A stretch of 64,000 nucleotides of DNA from Sphingorhabdus profundilacus (lineage in GTDB: Bacteria > Pseudomonadota > Alphaproteobacteria > Sphingomonadales > Sphingomonadaceae), in NCBI RefSeq assembly GCF_009769755.1, contig NZ_SDWJ01000001.1, positions 1,116,001-1,180,000 on the forward strand, written 5' to 3'. The notes beneath the pieces were generated by a model. It did not search any database. It saw only the letters and a list, made by a program, of their open reading frames with translations, and was not told where the DNA came from. Shown one piece after another: positions 36,131 to 45,392 of this stretch. How positions within the stretch are numbered: the stretch's first letter is position 1; every line of letters begins with the position of its first letter. Position numbers and translations under genes: made by a program.

Positions 36131-36973
36131 GGCGAGAATTGACAGCGCCGCCTTCAAATGCGGCGCGTCGATCATCTTGCCATCCAGTTGTAGAACCCCA
36201 GCACCGGGATTGGCAGCGAAAGCGTCGACTACCTTCTGTGCGTGCTCTAATTGTTGCGTCGATGGCGTGAATGCACTGTTGATTATCGCAACTTGGGACG
36301 GATGAATGGCAAGCATTCCGGTGAAGCCATCCCGGGCAGCGCGTGCAACATATCCGTCTAACGCATCGGCATCGCTGATATTTGGAAATACCGTATCGAT
36401 AGCCGCGACACCTGCGGCATGGGCGGCGAACAAGGTCAGCGAACGGACGAGTTCATAAGGCGCGGTATAGCTTCCATCAGGCTCCCGCGAAGTTGCAGCG
36501 CCGACAGCAGCGGGCAGGTCTTCGGCCCCCCAGCTAACCCCGGCCAACCAAGGCGTAACCTCGCGCAAACTGCCAAGGTCGAAAACAGCGCCGGGCGTTT
36601 CGGTGGCAATGGGCAAAATCGGCGGCGCTTCACCATCAGGATTATCTGCGACAGCAGCCGCTTCGGCACGCAACCAGTTTATCGAGCGGGCACCTTCCGC
36701 CTTTGGCAGAACGATACCGTCCGGTAAGAACGGCAGCACGGATGCGAGGTCATCATGCGTTAAATGGCTGTCTTGTGGATTGACCCGAACGAACACAGGC
36801 ACTGGTCGGTCACCGGACAGATATTCCGCCGTCGCCTCACGCGCCGAAACCTTTTTGTCTAACGCTACCGAATCTTCTAAATCGATAATGATGGCATCAG
36901 CCAAGCTGGCCGAAGCCTTGGCAAAACGTTCAGGCCGGTCGCCGGGCACGAAGAGGAGAGAGCGGAGCTTCAT
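36122..36973 (-). CDS. HpcH/HpaI-type CoA-ester lyase (CitE-like)
   Basis: Member of the citrate lyase beta / malyl-CoA lyase family, 283 aa. The start at 36973 gives MKLRSLLFVPGDRPERFAKA, the family N-terminus. Typical motifs are IIDLEDSVALD, VFVRVNPQDS, VLPKAEGARSI (Glu ligand of Mg) and GVSWGAEDLPAAVGA. It cleaves or hydrolyses (3S)-malyl-CoA-type or citramalyl-CoA-type esters; which one is open. Together with the MaoC hydratase upstream it could form a short mesaconyl/citramalyl-CoA step. It has its own SigF-type motif 64 nt upstream. Confidence 0.87.
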   Translation of the reverse strand: MKLRSLLFVPGDRPERFAKASASLADAIIIDLEDSVALDKKVSAREATAEYLSGDRPVPVFVRVNPQDSHLTHDDLASVLPFLPDGIVLPKAEGARSINWLRAEAAAVADNPDGEAPPILPIATETPGAVFDLGSLREVTPWLAGVSWGAEDLPAAVGAATSREPDGSYTAPYELVRSLTLFAAHAAGVAAIDTVFPNISDADALDGYVARAARDGFTGMLAIHPSQVAIINSAFTPSTQQLEHAQKVVDAFAANPGAGVLQLDGKMIDAPHLKAALSILARV

Positions 36974-37037
36974 GGGTTTAAGCCTTATATGTTTCACCGG
37001 TACACTGGCCTTTTCGAAAAGCTTATAAACATGAGCT

Positions 37038-37063
37038 TTCGGTCGACCTGTCGTTAAGGTTAC
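37038..37063 (-). promoter_or_regulatory. SigF-type promoter motif upstream of the CoA-ester lyase
   Basis: On the minus strand GTAACC (37063-37058), 16-bp spacer, CGAA (37041-37038), 64 nt before the lyase start. The -35 element overlaps the stop codon of the MaoC gene. Confidence 0.58.
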
Positions 37064-37518
37064 GCGCTTTCGCTTCGCTTTAACAGTGCAGCGCGTTCGC
37101 AACTGCACACCACCTCGTCGTGCTGGTTGAGACAGCGGTGAAGGAAAGTGATGACACCTGCGTCAGGCCGCGATTTGCTCTCCTTTAAAGCTATCACTTC
37201 GGTTTCGGCCCGGAGAGTGTCGCCGAGGAACACGGGCTTTGGCATGACGAGCTTGTCGTACCCCAAATTGGCGACCAATGTACCCAAAGTCGTGTCGCCG
37301 ACTGATAGGCCGACCATAAGGGCAAAGGTGAAAGTGCCGTTGACGAGGATCTGCCCAAACTCGCTGGCCTTGGCCGCCTCAGCGTCGATGTGCAGCGGTT
37401 GCGGGTTGTGCGTCATGACCGAGAACAGCAGATTATCGGTCTCAGTCACCGTGCGGCGGATTTCATGGATGATGGTATCGCCGATTTGCCATTGGTTGAA
37501 GTATCTACCAGCCATCAC
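37060..37518 (-). CDS. MaoC-family (R)-specific enoyl-CoA hydratase
   Basis: Hot-dog-fold hydratase of 152 aa. The MaoC signature is present as FSVMTHNPQPLHIDAEAAK (catalytic Asp/His region) followed by FGQILVNGTFTFALMVGLSV. The end has TFLHRCLNQHDEVVCSCERAAL. Homologues hydrate enoyl-CoA or mesaconyl-type CoA esters. It is downstream of mccA, with a palindromic repeat between, and upstream of the CoA-ester lyase. Either of two adjacent ATG codons may be the start. Confidence 0.88.
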   Translation of the reverse strand: MMAGRYFNQWQIGDTIIHEIRRTVTETDNLLFSVMTHNPQPLHIDAEAAKASEFGQILVNGTFTFALMVGLSVGDTTLGTLVANLGYDKLVMPKPVFLGDTLRAETEVIALKESKSRPDAGVITFLHRCLNQHDEVVCSCERAALLKRSESA

Positions 37519-37532
37519 CCTACCCTTAGTCC

Positions 37533-37609
37533 GTCATGCTGAACTTGTTTCAGCATCTTACTTTTTCGCCACCACAAATTAAGACCCTGAAACAAGTTCA
37601 GGGTGACGG
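37533..37609. repeat. Bipartite palindromic repeat, copy 5
   Basis: TGCTGAACTTGTTTCAGCA (37538-37556) and ACCCTGAAACAAGTTCAGGGT (37585-37605), inverted to each other. The left arm carries the same TGC/GCA variant as copy 1. It lies between mccA and the MaoC gene in the transcript. Confidence 0.85.
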
Positions 37610-37636
37610 ATGTGGTTTGGAGTGCGGCTACGGGGG

Positions 37637-39568
37637 TCACTCCACCGCCTCGATCCGCACCAACAAAGCCTCAACCTGCACCTGCGCGCCAGCTTCGGCG
37701 TTCAGCACCGCCACTACGCCGTCGAACGGCGCGGTGAGGCTATGCTCCATCTTCATCGCCTCAAGCGTAAGGAGTTTCTGGCCCTTTATAACGCTTTGGC
37801 CGGCGGTGACATCGACCGCAATGACGCGGCCTGGCATGGGGGAGAGGATGTCGCCGTCATGGTTGCCGTGATGACCTGTTCCATCGACGCGGCTCGGGCG
37901 CAAAACCAATGTCCGGCCATTATCATCGACGAGAAAACCTTCAGCCACCGTCTCGACCCAAGGGAGGCTAGCTATCGATGGCTCAAGAAACCGGACCTCG
38001 TATTCCTTTGAGCCATCAGTGAGCGACACCACGACGAGCCGCTTCGCGGAGTTAAGGCGAAAACCGACCAGACCTGCTGGACGTTGCGGATCGCGGCCAA
38101 GGTATGTCTTTCGGATGTCTTCTGGATGCCCGCCAAGTGCGCCGTCCAGAACCATCAGGGCTGCTGCCTGCAAAGCGCTTTCGCTCGGCGCGTCCTCGGG
38201 CTGCAGCACGTCCAGCTTCCGTGCAATGAGGCCGGTGTCCAAATCCGCCGACGTGAAATCGTCGTCACGAAGAAGTTTTGTCAAAAAGGCGGCATTCGTT
38301 TTTACCGGCCAGCAACGCACCTTCTCACAAGTCTTCGCAAGCCCCTCGCGGGCTTCGTCGCGATTGTCACCGTGCACAATGAGCTTCGCAATCATCGGGT
38401 CGTAAAAGGGCGAAATTTGGTCACACGGCGTCACACCGGTTTCAATCCGCCCCTCCGTCCGCCAAGCGGTCGATAGGTCGAAATGGGTCAATGGTCCCAC
38501 GCTCGGCAAGAACCCCTTCGCCGGATCCTCCGCATATAACCGCGCCTCCATCGCCCAGCCATTGATACGCAATTCGTCTTGCCGCTTGGGCAACGCCTCC
38601 CCGCTCGCCACGCGCAGCTGCCACTCCACCAGATCGACGCCGGTAATCTCCTCGGTCACCGGGTGTTCGACCTGCAGCCGCGTGTTCATTTCCATGAACC
38701 AGATGCGGTCGGCGCGCAGGCCTTCGGATGCGTCGGCGATGAACTCGATGGTGCCTGCGCCAACATAGTCGACTGCCTTAGCCGCCTTGACCGCCGCCGC
38801 GCAGAGCTGTTCGCGGGTCGCCTCATCCATGCCGGGCGCGGGGGCTTCTTCAATTACCTTCTGGTGGCGGCGTTGCAGCGAACAGTCGCGTTCGAACAAA
38901 TGGACGATGTTGCCATGCGTGTCGCCAAACACCTGCACCTCGATATGGCGCGGGCGTTGGATATATTTCTCGATCAGGACATGGGCGTTGCCGAACGAGG
39001 CGGTGGCCTCACGCTGGCAACTGGCGAGCGCATCCGCGAATTCGGCTGCATCCTCGACTTTACGCATGCCCTTGCCGCCGCCACCCGCGACCGCCTTGAT
39101 CAGCACGGGATAGCCGATTTCAGCGGCTTGTTTCCCAAGAAACGCCGGGTCCTGGTTCTCGCCCATATAGCCCGGGGTGACGGGCACGCCCGCCTCGGCC
39201 ATCAATTTCTTGGCCGCATCCTTCAGCCCCATCGCGGTGATGCTGTCAGGCGCTGGCCCGACCCAGATCAGCCCCGCATCGATCACGGCCTGGGCAAATT
39301 CGGCATTTTCGGAGAGGAAGCCATAGCCCGGATGGATCGCCTCCGCGCTCGTAGCCTTGGCGGCGGCGATGATCTTCTCGCCCACCAAATAGCTCTCGCG
39401 CGCCGGAGACGGCCCGATATGCACCGCTTCATCGGCCTGCCGCACATGCAGCGCCTTGGCATCCGCGTCCGAATAGACCGCAATGGTGCGAATACCCATC
39501 GCCCGCGCTGTGCGAATGATCCGGCAGGCAATTTCGCCCCGGTTAGCGATGAGGAGGCTTTTCATCAT
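37637..39568 (-). CDS. mccA: 3-methylcrotonyl-CoA carboxylase alpha subunit (biotin carboxylase/BCCP)
   Basis: Biotin-dependent acyl-CoA carboxylase alpha chain of 643 aa (LiuD type). The order is biotin carboxylase N-domain (MKSLLIANRGEIACRII), ATP-grasp with VAGGGGKGMRKV, C-domain with EMNTRLQVEHPVTEEITG, a linker domain, and a C-terminal biotinyl domain with LEAMKMEHS (biotinylated Lys near residue 606). With MccB it carboxylates methylcrotonyl-CoA in leucine degradation. Start overlaps the stop of the DUF559 gene (ATGA). A plus-strand 420-codon frame here is a shadow. Confidence 0.93.
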   Translation of the reverse strand: MMKSLLIANRGEIACRIIRTARAMGIRTIAVYSDADAKALHVRQADEAVHIGPSPARESYLVGEKIIAAAKATSAEAIHPGYGFLSENAEFAQAVIDAGLIWVGPAPDSITAMGLKDAAKKLMAEAGVPVTPGYMGENQDPAFLGKQAAEIGYPVLIKAVAGGGGKGMRKVEDAAEFADALASCQREATASFGNAHVLIEKYIQRPRHIEVQVFGDTHGNIVHLFERDCSLQRRHQKVIEEAPAPGMDEATREQLCAAAVKAAKAVDYVGAGTIEFIADASEGLRADRIWFMEMNTRLQVEHPVTEEITGVDLVEWQLRVASGEALPKRQDELRINGWAMEARLYAEDPAKGFLPSVGPLTHFDLSTAWRTEGRIETGVTPCDQISPFYDPMIAKLIVHGDNRDEAREGLAKTCEKVRCWPVKTNAAFLTKLLRDDDFTSADLDTGLIARKLDVLQPEDAPSESALQAAALMVLDGALGGHPEDIRKTYLGRDPQRPAGLVGFRLNSAKRLVVVSLTDGSKEYEVRFLEPSIASLPWVETVAEGFLVDDNGRTLVLRPSRVDGTGHHGNHDGDILSPMPGRVIAVDVTAGQSVIKGQKLLTLEAMKMEHSLTAPFDGVVAVLNAEAGAQVQVEALLVRIEAVE

Positions 39569-40011
39569 GCGTTCTTCTCAATTCCTCCCCGAGCTTGTCT
39601 CGGGGAGGGGGACCGCCCTGTGTTAGCAGGGTGGTGGAGGGGCAGGCGCGATAGCGCCAATCTCAGAATGCCATCGGCAACCGCGTTGGCATCTTTAAGC
39701 ACTTCCGTCGCCGGTATCCGCACTGTGTCGATCCCCTTCGAGCGAAGCCAGGCATCCCTGTTGAAGTCTCGTTCGGGATTGTCACCCATGTCATGCGCAA
39801 TGCCGTCAATCTCGAACACCAGTCGCGCGTCGGAACAATAAAAGTCCATGCCAATCCTACTGCTGGGATGTTGCCTTCGAAACTTAACTCCTTGCGGCTG
39901 ACCGCGAAGCAAACGCCACAGCAGCACCTCAGGTAAAGTCATCTCCTTCCGCAATTTCCGCGCGCGAGCGACAGAACCGGCAGTAGGTTTCGGTGCAAGA
40001 TCCTTAAGCAT
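39565..40011 (-). CDS. DUF559 endonuclease-like protein inside the mcc operon
   Basis: Protein of 148 aa of the DUF559 group (Vsr/very-short-patch-repair-like restriction endonuclease fold). Visible are ARKLRKEMTLPEVLLWRLLR, GVKFRRQHP, MDFYCSDARLVFEIDG (catalytic acid region, D and E-x-D) and WLRSKGIDTVRIPATEVL. I chose the ATG at 40011; an earlier one at 40092 would begin in the repeat. The last 25 residues are read through the repeat copy at 39584-39642 and the stop overlaps the mccA start. The pattern suggests that the gene arrived with the flanking repeats. Confidence 0.85.
   Translation of the reverse strand: MLKDLAPKPTAGSVARARKLRKEMTLPEVLLWRLLRGQPQGVKFRRQHPSSRIGMDFYCSDARLVFEIDGIAHDMGDNPERDFNRDAWLRSKGIDTVRIPATEVLKDANAVADGILRLALSRLPLHHPANTGRSPSPRQARGGIEKNA
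39584..39642. repeat. Two-hairpin repeat flanking the DUF559 gene, left copy
   Basis: Begins with CCTCCCCGAG-CTTGT-CTCGGGGAGG (hairpin 1), then GGGACCGCC, then CCCTG-TGTTAG-CAGGG (hairpin 2), and ends with GTGGTGGAGGGG. It is an inverted copy of the element at 40018-40073. The first 34 and last 12 bases are the same in both. Confidence 0.88.
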
Positions 40012-40429
40012 CGCAAGCCCCTCCACCACCGCCTTCGGCGGCGGTCCCCCTCCCCGAGACAAGCTCGGGGAGGATTTGCAAGCTTCTTCCATTCAATGAA
40101 TGCTCTTTGTTCAGTGAAGCAATCCAATGTCGCTCTCGACTATTTAGTTCTTCGCGGGAACAGTTCTCAACAATTTCGAGTCTAATCGGCTTCTCGCAAG
40201 ACACAGCTGCTGCAAGCGCTGTATGAATCCGCCGGAAGCCGGATGGGTTCTGTGGTCGATAAGGCTTCCCACCGAGCAACCTGCTGACGTTGCGCTCGTA
40301 TGCGCCCAATGGTCGGCTTGCACGAGTATAACGGCCAACGTAAACCGCCTTGCCGTCGATCCACCAGCGGTAGATGCCAGGCAGCGCGCACGTGGCGTTG
40401 GTTTGATCAGGCTCAGGCAAATACCTCAC
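40004..40429 (-). CDS. GIY-YIG-like nuclease domain protein inside the mcc operon
   Basis: Frame of 141 aa, with GTG at 40429 overlapping the mccB stop (GTGA). The block [18 protein letters not shown] matches the GIY-YIG core (here GIY-x9-YVG), followed by a conserved Arg in GGFRR-type position ([12 protein letters not shown]), and ERHWIASLN, which holds the Glu expected for metal binding. The last 20 residues are read through the repeat at 40018-40073 and are Gly-rich. The end overlaps the start of the DUF559 gene. A nuclease assignment is by motif only. Confidence 0.68.
   Translation of the reverse strand: MRYLPEPDQTNATCALPGIYRWWIDGKAVYVGRYTRASRPLGAYERNVSRLLGGKPYRPQNPSGFRRIHTALAAAVSCEKPIRLEIVENCSREELNSRERHWIASLNKEHSLNGRSLQILPELVSGRGTAAEGGGGGACDA
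40018..40073. repeat. Two-hairpin repeat flanking the DUF559 gene, right copy
   Basis: Inverted counterpart of 39584-39642: CCCCTCCACCACC, then hairpin CCGCC-TTC-GGCGG, GTCCCC, and CCTCCCCGAG-ACAAG-CTCGGGGAGG. The second hairpin differs in sequence from the left copy but keeps the pairing, which points to selection on structure. Confidence 0.88.
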
Positions 40430-42027
40430 ATCCGGAACACCCCGAACCGGGGCACCTCCTCGACCGGGGCATTTAACGCCGCCGCCAGCGCCAGCCCCAG
40501 CACATCCCTCGTCTGCGCCGGGTCGATAATCCCGTCGTCCCACATCCGCGCGGTGGCGTAATAGGGGTTGCCTTCATCTTCATATTTCTGGCGGATCGGG
40601 GCCTTGAAGGCTTCGGCGTCTTCAGCGCTCCATTTCTCCGCATCGCGGTGGACGGTCGCGAGCACGCTCGCCGCCTGTTCGCCGCCCATAACGCTGATCC
40701 GCGCATTGGGCCAGGTGAAGAGGAAGCGTGGGCTATAGGCGCGCCCGCACATGCCGTAATTGCCCGCACCAAAGCTGCCGCCGATCAGCACGGTGATCTT
40801 GGGCACGCTGGCGGTGGCAACGGCGGTAACGAGTTTTGCGCCATGCTTCGCGATCCCCTCCGCCTCATATTTGCCGCCGACCATGAAGCCGCTGATATTT
40901 TGCAGGAACAATAAGGGTATCCGCCGCTGGCACGCAAGTTCGATGAAATGCGCGCCCTTGACCGCACTTTCGCTAAACAGCACGCCGTTATTGGCGAGGA
41001 TCGCGACCGGCATTCCCCATATATGCGCGAAGCCACAGACCAATGTGCTGCCATAAAGCGCCTTGAATTCGTGAAACTCGCTGCCGTCGACGAGGCGGGC
41101 GATGACTTCGTGAACGTCATAGGGCGCGCGGACGTCGTCGGGAATGACCCCGTAAAGTTCATCCGCGTCATATTTGGGCGGTCGCGGGTCTTTGAGGTCG
41201 ATGTCGGGTTTGTGGATGGGGCCAAGGTGCGAAATGATATCGCGCACGATCGTCAGCGCATGTTCGTCATTCTCCGCCACATGATCGACCACACCCGATT
41301 TGCGGCCATGCAGGTCGCCGCCACCCAGATCCTCAGCGCTGATTTCTTCACCCGTCGCGGCCTTCACCAACGGCGGGCCGGCCAGAAATATTGTGCCCTG
41401 ATTGCGGACGATCACGCTCTCGTCGGACATCGCAGGAACATAAGCGCCGCCAGCGGTGCAACTACCCATGACGCAGGCGATTTGCGGAATACCCTTGGCG
41501 CTCATGTTCGCCTGATTGAAGAAAATGCGCCCGAAATGGTCGCGGTCGGGAAATACCTCGTCCTGATGCGGCAGGTTTGCGCCGCCGCTGTCGACGAGAT
41601 AAATGCACGGGAGGCGGTTGGCTTCGGCAATTTCCTGGGCGCGCAGATGCTTTTTGACGGTCATAGGATAATATGTGCCGCCCTTCACCGTCGCATCGTT
41701 GCAAACAATCATACACTGGCGGCCCGATACACGTCCGATGCCGCAGATCAGGCTCGCGCCATGCACATCACCTTCATACATGGCATTGGCCGCAAGCTGG
41801 CCGATCTCCAGAAATGGCGAACCCGGATCGAGCAGCCGCTCCACCCGCTCTCGCGGCAACAGCTTGCCTCGTGAAACGTGCCGCTCGCGTGACTTCTCGT
41901 TACCGCCCAATGCAGCCTTTGCAACCTTTGCCCAAAGTTCGTCACGCAACGCACGGTTGTGCGCGGAACGGGATCGATACTCGTCGCTCTCTACATTAGC
42001 GCTCGTTTCGAGAACCGGCGCGCTCAT
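40426..42027 (-). CDS. mccB: 3-methylcrotonyl-CoA carboxylase beta subunit (carboxyltransferase)
   Basis: Carboxyltransferase subunit of 533 aa (LiuB type). The start at 42027 gives [20 protein letters not shown]. Crotonase-fold motifs are [36 protein letters not shown] and [16 protein letters not shown]. It works with the biotinylated MccA encoded 860 bp downstream, from which it is separated by the two nuclease frames. The start overlaps the AbgT gene stop by 4 bp, so the transporter heads the operon. Confidence 0.94.
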   Translation of the reverse strand: MSAPVLETSANVESDEYRSRSAHNRALRDELWAKVAKAALGGNEKSRERHVSRGKLLPRERVERLLDPGSPFLEIGQLAANAMYEGDVHGASLICGIGRVSGRQCMIVCNDATVKGGTYYPMTVKKHLRAQEIAEANRLPCIYLVDSGGANLPHQDEVFPDRDHFGRIFFNQANMSAKGIPQIACVMGSCTAGGAYVPAMSDESVIVRNQGTIFLAGPPLVKAATGEEISAEDLGGGDLHGRKSGVVDHVAENDEHALTIVRDIISHLGPIHKPDIDLKDPRPPKYDADELYGVIPDDVRAPYDVHEVIARLVDGSEFHEFKALYGSTLVCGFAHIWGMPVAILANNGVLFSESAVKGAHFIELACQRRIPLLFLQNISGFMVGGKYEAEGIAKHGAKLVTAVATASVPKITVLIGGSFGAGNYGMCGRAYSPRFLFTWPNARISVMGGEQAASVLATVHRDAEKWSAEDAEAFKAPIRQKYEDEGNPYYATARMWDDGIIDPAQTRDVLGLALAAALNAPVEEVPRFGVFRM

Positions 42028-43625
42028 TTGAAAGCCTCCACCGGCGGTGTATAGAAAACCTGCGCGCCCGGCCCAAGTGGCAAGTCGAAGGTGACCCAAG
42101 TCACCGTCATTGTCAGCCCGACAACCATGAAACTGAGCGCATAGGGCAACATGAGCGCGAGCAGCGACCCAACGCCCAGCGTCTTGTCATAGCGCCGTGC
42201 AAAGGCCAAAATCAGTGGAAAATAGCTCATCAATGGGGTCATGATATTCGTGTAACTATCTCCCATACGGTAAGCGGCCGTCGTCATCTCGGGGCTTATG
42301 CCCAGAAGCATGAATTTAGGCACGACCACAGGCGCCATGGCACTCCATTTTGCGGCTGCCGAACCAATGAACAGATCGAGGAACGACGAGACGAATTGCA
42401 CGCCCGCCAGCAACAAAGGTGCCGGTACGTTCATCTGCTGGAGCACCAGCGCCCCATCAATTGCGAAGATCGGTCCCAATCGCGACCAGTTAAACATCGC
42501 AACAAAATGCGCGGCGAAAAACACGAATACCAGATAGGGCGCAAGCATCCGCACCCCTTCTTGCATCATCACGACGACATCCGACGAATTTTTGATTGTC
42601 CCGACCGCGCGCCCGAATGCGATGCCAGTGACCAGAAACAGCAAGAAAAATCCTGCGACAAGAGCGGCGTAAAAAGGCTGAAGCCGCGCGGGCCCTGCCT
42701 GCGTTTCATCAATCAGCGGTGTGTATTCCGGCCAAAGCGCGAGTGCCGCAAACGCCGAAACAATCACCAATTCGGCGAACCCTGCTGCGCGCAGGCCGCG
42801 CCGTTCTGCGGGTGTGACTTCGGAACGCGCAAGCTCTGCCTTAAGTTCTTCGTCCGGAACGCCGCCCCACACCCCAAGGCGCGGCTCCACAACGCGATCG
42901 GTAATGTACCAAATGATCGGCGTGAAAACGACAACGATCGTAAGGATGAACCACCAGTTACCGAGCGGATTCATCGTCCATGCCGGGTCGATGATCCGCG
43001 CCGCTTCCTGCGTAAAGCCAAATAGCAGCACATCCATCTGGCCAGGCGTGACGTTTCCGGCAAAGCCCCCTGAAACCCCAGCGAACGCCGCCGCCAGCCC
43101 TGCCAACGGATGCCGCCCGACGCTGGCGTACAGAATTGCGGCAAGCGGAATGAACACCACATAGGCGGCGTCGGATGCATGATGGCTCACCATTCCGATG
43201 ATCGCAACGATGGGAGTGAGGATGACCCGCGGCGCGTTACGCAGCGAGATGCGGATCAGCGCCGAGAACATCCCTGATCGTTCAGCCACAGCCGCGCCGA
43301 GAATGAGGGTCATGACTAGCCCAAGCGGCGCAAATCCGGTCAGTGTGCGCGGCATTTCGGTCAGCAGCCGCGCAATATTTTCTTCGGAAAACAGGCTTGT
43401 CGCACTGTAAGTCAGCACGCCGCCTTTCAACTCGCCCCATTGCGGCGCAGTTTCACCCGTATAGGCAAGCGACGCCGTCCAGCCGAGCACCTGCCCCAGC
43501 GCAGATAGCAGCATCAGGAATAAAATGAGCCACAGGAATATTATCGCAGGGTCGGGCAATTTGTTGCCCAACCGCTCGATTGCTCCCAGAAAGCCGCGCT
43601 GTTGCGGTGAAGATGCGATTGTCAT
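42024..43625 (-). CDS. AbgT-family transporter
   Basis: Membrane transporter of 533 aa with about eleven helices and two re-entrant loops, as in AbgT and MtrF. Family blocks are [55 protein letters not shown] and [19 protein letters not shown]. Characterised members move p-aminobenzoyl-glutamate or export sulfonamides. The start at 43625 gives [20 protein letters not shown]. Coupling to mccB (ATGA) is unusual and suggests a carboxylate or acyl-peptide substrate, which is inference. Confidence 0.9.
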   Translation of the reverse strand: MTIASSPQQRGFLGAIERLGNKLPDPAIIFLWLILFLMLLSALGQVLGWTASLAYTGETAPQWGELKGGVLTYSATSLFSEENIARLLTEMPRTLTGFAPLGLVMTLILGAAVAERSGMFSALIRISLRNAPRVILTPIVAIIGMVSHHASDAAYVVFIPLAAILYASVGRHPLAGLAAAFAGVSGGFAGNVTPGQMDVLLFGFTQEAARIIDPAWTMNPLGNWWFILTIVVVFTPIIWYITDRVVEPRLGVWGGVPDEELKAELARSEVTPAERRGLRAAGFAELVIVSAFAALALWPEYTPLIDETQAGPARLQPFYAALVAGFFLLFLVTGIAFGRAVGTIKNSSDVVVMMQEGVRMLAPYLVFVFFAAHFVAMFNWSRLGPIFAIDGALVLQQMNVPAPLLLAGVQFVSSFLDLFIGSAAAKWSAMAPVVVPKFMLLGISPEMTTAAYRMGDSYTNIMTPLMSYFPLILAFARRYDKTLGVGSLLALMLPYALSFMVVGLTMTVTWVTFDLPLGPGAQVFYTPPVEAFK

Positions 43626-43671
43626 ATGTGGACTATAGCGTCCGCTTTTGTCTTGGGAATATGTAACTTTG

Positions 43672-44091
43672 TTACGAGAACCGCCCCTGCAGTTCGTAAA
43701 GCGCCAACGCCGCTTTTGCAGCCTCTCCGCCCTTGTCCTTTTGCTTGGGATCAGCGCGCACCAGCGCCTGCTCTTCATTTTCTACGGTCAAAATTCCGTT
43801 GCCGATCGCGATTCCGTCCATCGTGAGCGCCATGATTCCGCGGGCACTTTCGCCAGCCACGATTTCAAAATGATAGGTTTCGCCGCGGATCACGACCCCG
43901 ATGGCGACAAAACCGTCATATTGCCGGCTTTCGGCCGCCATCGCGATTGTACCAGGCAGCTCGAGCGCACCCGGAACGGTAATAACGTCCACTTCATGCC
44001 CAGCCGACTTTAATGCTGCCTTGGCTCCGGCCACGAGCATGTCGTTCAAATGATCGTAAAAACGTGCTTCAACTATAAGGAACTTCGCCAT
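43672..44091 (-). CDS. ribH: 6,7-dimethyl-8-ribityllumazine synthase
   Basis: RibH, 139 aa, condensing dihydroxybutanone phosphate with the ribityl-pyrimidine in riboflavin synthesis. Motifs are [30 protein letters not shown] and [17 protein letters not shown] with the catalytic His. It overlaps the ribB gene by one base, so supply of the butanone phosphate is coupled. Confidence 0.96.
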   Translation of the reverse strand: MAKFLIVEARFYDHLNDMLVAGAKAALKSAGHEVDVITVPGALELPGTIAMAAESRQYDGFVAIGVVIRGETYHFEIVAGESARGIMALTMDGIAIGNGILTVENEEQALVRADPKQKDKGGEAAKAALALYELQGRFS

Positions 44092-45392
44092 TATTCGCCT
44101 CCGGTGCCAGGTATCGGCCGCTCGCCTACAATGGAGAGTCCATAACCTTCAAGCCCCACCAATGTGTGATGTGTATTTGTGAGCAAGACCATATCTTGTA
44201 CACCCAATTCGGTCAGGATCTGGGCACCACCGCCATAATCTCGCAATTCCTCGACTTCCGGCGCACCAGCTTGTTTGCCTTCGGCCCGCAATTGCATGAA
44301 ACGCGTCACAATGCCTTTCATAGGCTTGTTGATGACAACAACCACGCCAGCCCCTTCAGCAGCAATCGCTTCCATGGAACGCGACAATAAGCCAGCCCGT
44401 TCATTTTCTTCACCGAAAACATCCACGAACATAGACATGGTGTGCATACGCACCAACGTTGGTTTATCAGGATCAACTCGGCCTTTGACCAGCGCCATCG
44501 TCTCGTCGCCAGTCGCTTTGTTATAGAAAGTCATCGCCGTCCATTCGCCGCCCCAACGGCTGTTAAACTTCATTTCCGCACGCTTTTCGACCAAATGGTC
44601 ATGCTTGCGGCGATAAGCGATCAGGTCTCGGATGGTCCCCATCTTCAGGCCGTGCAGGCGCGCAAATGATACAAGATCGTCCATCCGCGCCATCGTACCA
44701 TCGTCTTTCATGATCTCGCAAATGACACTGGAGGGATTGAGTCCAGCTAAGCGAGAAATATCACAGCCAGCTTCGGTATGCCCTGCCCTTACCAACACGC
44801 CGCCGTCACGGGCAATCAACGGGAATACATGACCTGGCGTCACAATGTCGTCCCGACCTTTCGAAGCATCAATTGCAACAGATACTGTCCGTGCACGATC
44901 GGCAGCGCTGATCCCTGTGGTTACGCCCTCACGCGCCTCGATAGATGTCGTGAACGCCGTTTCATGCCGTGTCCCATTGGCGCGGCTCATTAAATCCAGA
45001 CCCAGTTGTTCGACCCGGTTTTTGGTGAGCGTGAGGCAAATCAATCCGCGCCCATGGGTTGCCATGAAATTGACGGCATCAGGTGTCGCCATTTGCGCCG
45101 GAATGATAAGATCACCTTCATTTTCCCGATCTTCGTCATCAACCAATATGTACATGCGGCCGTTGCGCGCTTCTTCGATAATTTCTTCAATCGGTACCAG
45201 CGCCGGTGTGTCGTCATTGGAAAACAAATAGCTCTCCAGCTTGCGTAGCGTCTCGGCCGTCGGGTTCCAATCGGGCTGGTCCAGGTCACGCAAGGTGTTG
45301 GCATGAAGGCCGGCCGCTCGGGCCAAGCCGGAGCGAGAGAGACCACCATCATGCACCAGGGCGCGAAGTTTTGCGATAAGTTGTGTAGACAT
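44091..45392 (-). CDS. ribB: 3,4-dihydroxy-2-butanone 4-phosphate synthase with HTH and degenerate RibA domains
   Basis: Protein of 433 aa in three parts. Residues about 1-55 form a helix-turn-helix-like segment ([20 protein letters not shown]). Residues about 65-270 are a complete RibB domain with [28 protein letters not shown] and [14 protein letters not shown]. The C-terminal 160 residues look like GTP cyclohydrolase II but lack the zinc cysteines, as in RibBX-type proteins. It should make only the butanone phosphate. No FMN riboswitch was recognised in the 240 bp upstream. Confidence 0.9.
   Translation of the reverse strand: MSTQLIAKLRALVHDGGLSRSGLARAAGLHANTLRDLDQPDWNPTAETLRKLESYLFSNDDTPALVPIEEIIEEARNGRMYILVDDEDRENEGDLIIPAQMATPDAVNFMATHGRGLICLTLTKNRVEQLGLDLMSRANGTRHETAFTTSIEAREGVTTGISAADRARTVSVAIDASKGRDDIVTPGHVFPLIARDGGVLVRAGHTEAGCDISRLAGLNPSSVICEIMKDDGTMARMDDLVSFARLHGLKMGTIRDLIAYRRKHDHLVEKRAEMKFNSRWGGEWTAMTFYNKATGDETMALVKGRVDPDKPTLVRMHTMSMFVDVFGEENERAGLLSRSMEAIAAEGAGVVVVINKPMKGIVTRFMQLRAEGKQAGAPEVEELRDYGGGAQILTELGVQDMVLLTNTHHTLVGLEGYGLSIVGERPIPGTGGE

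Noticed and set aside
38579-39841. 420-codon plus-strand frame
   Set aside because: Antisense shadow of mccA and of the DUF559 gene; no ribosome site and no domain pattern.
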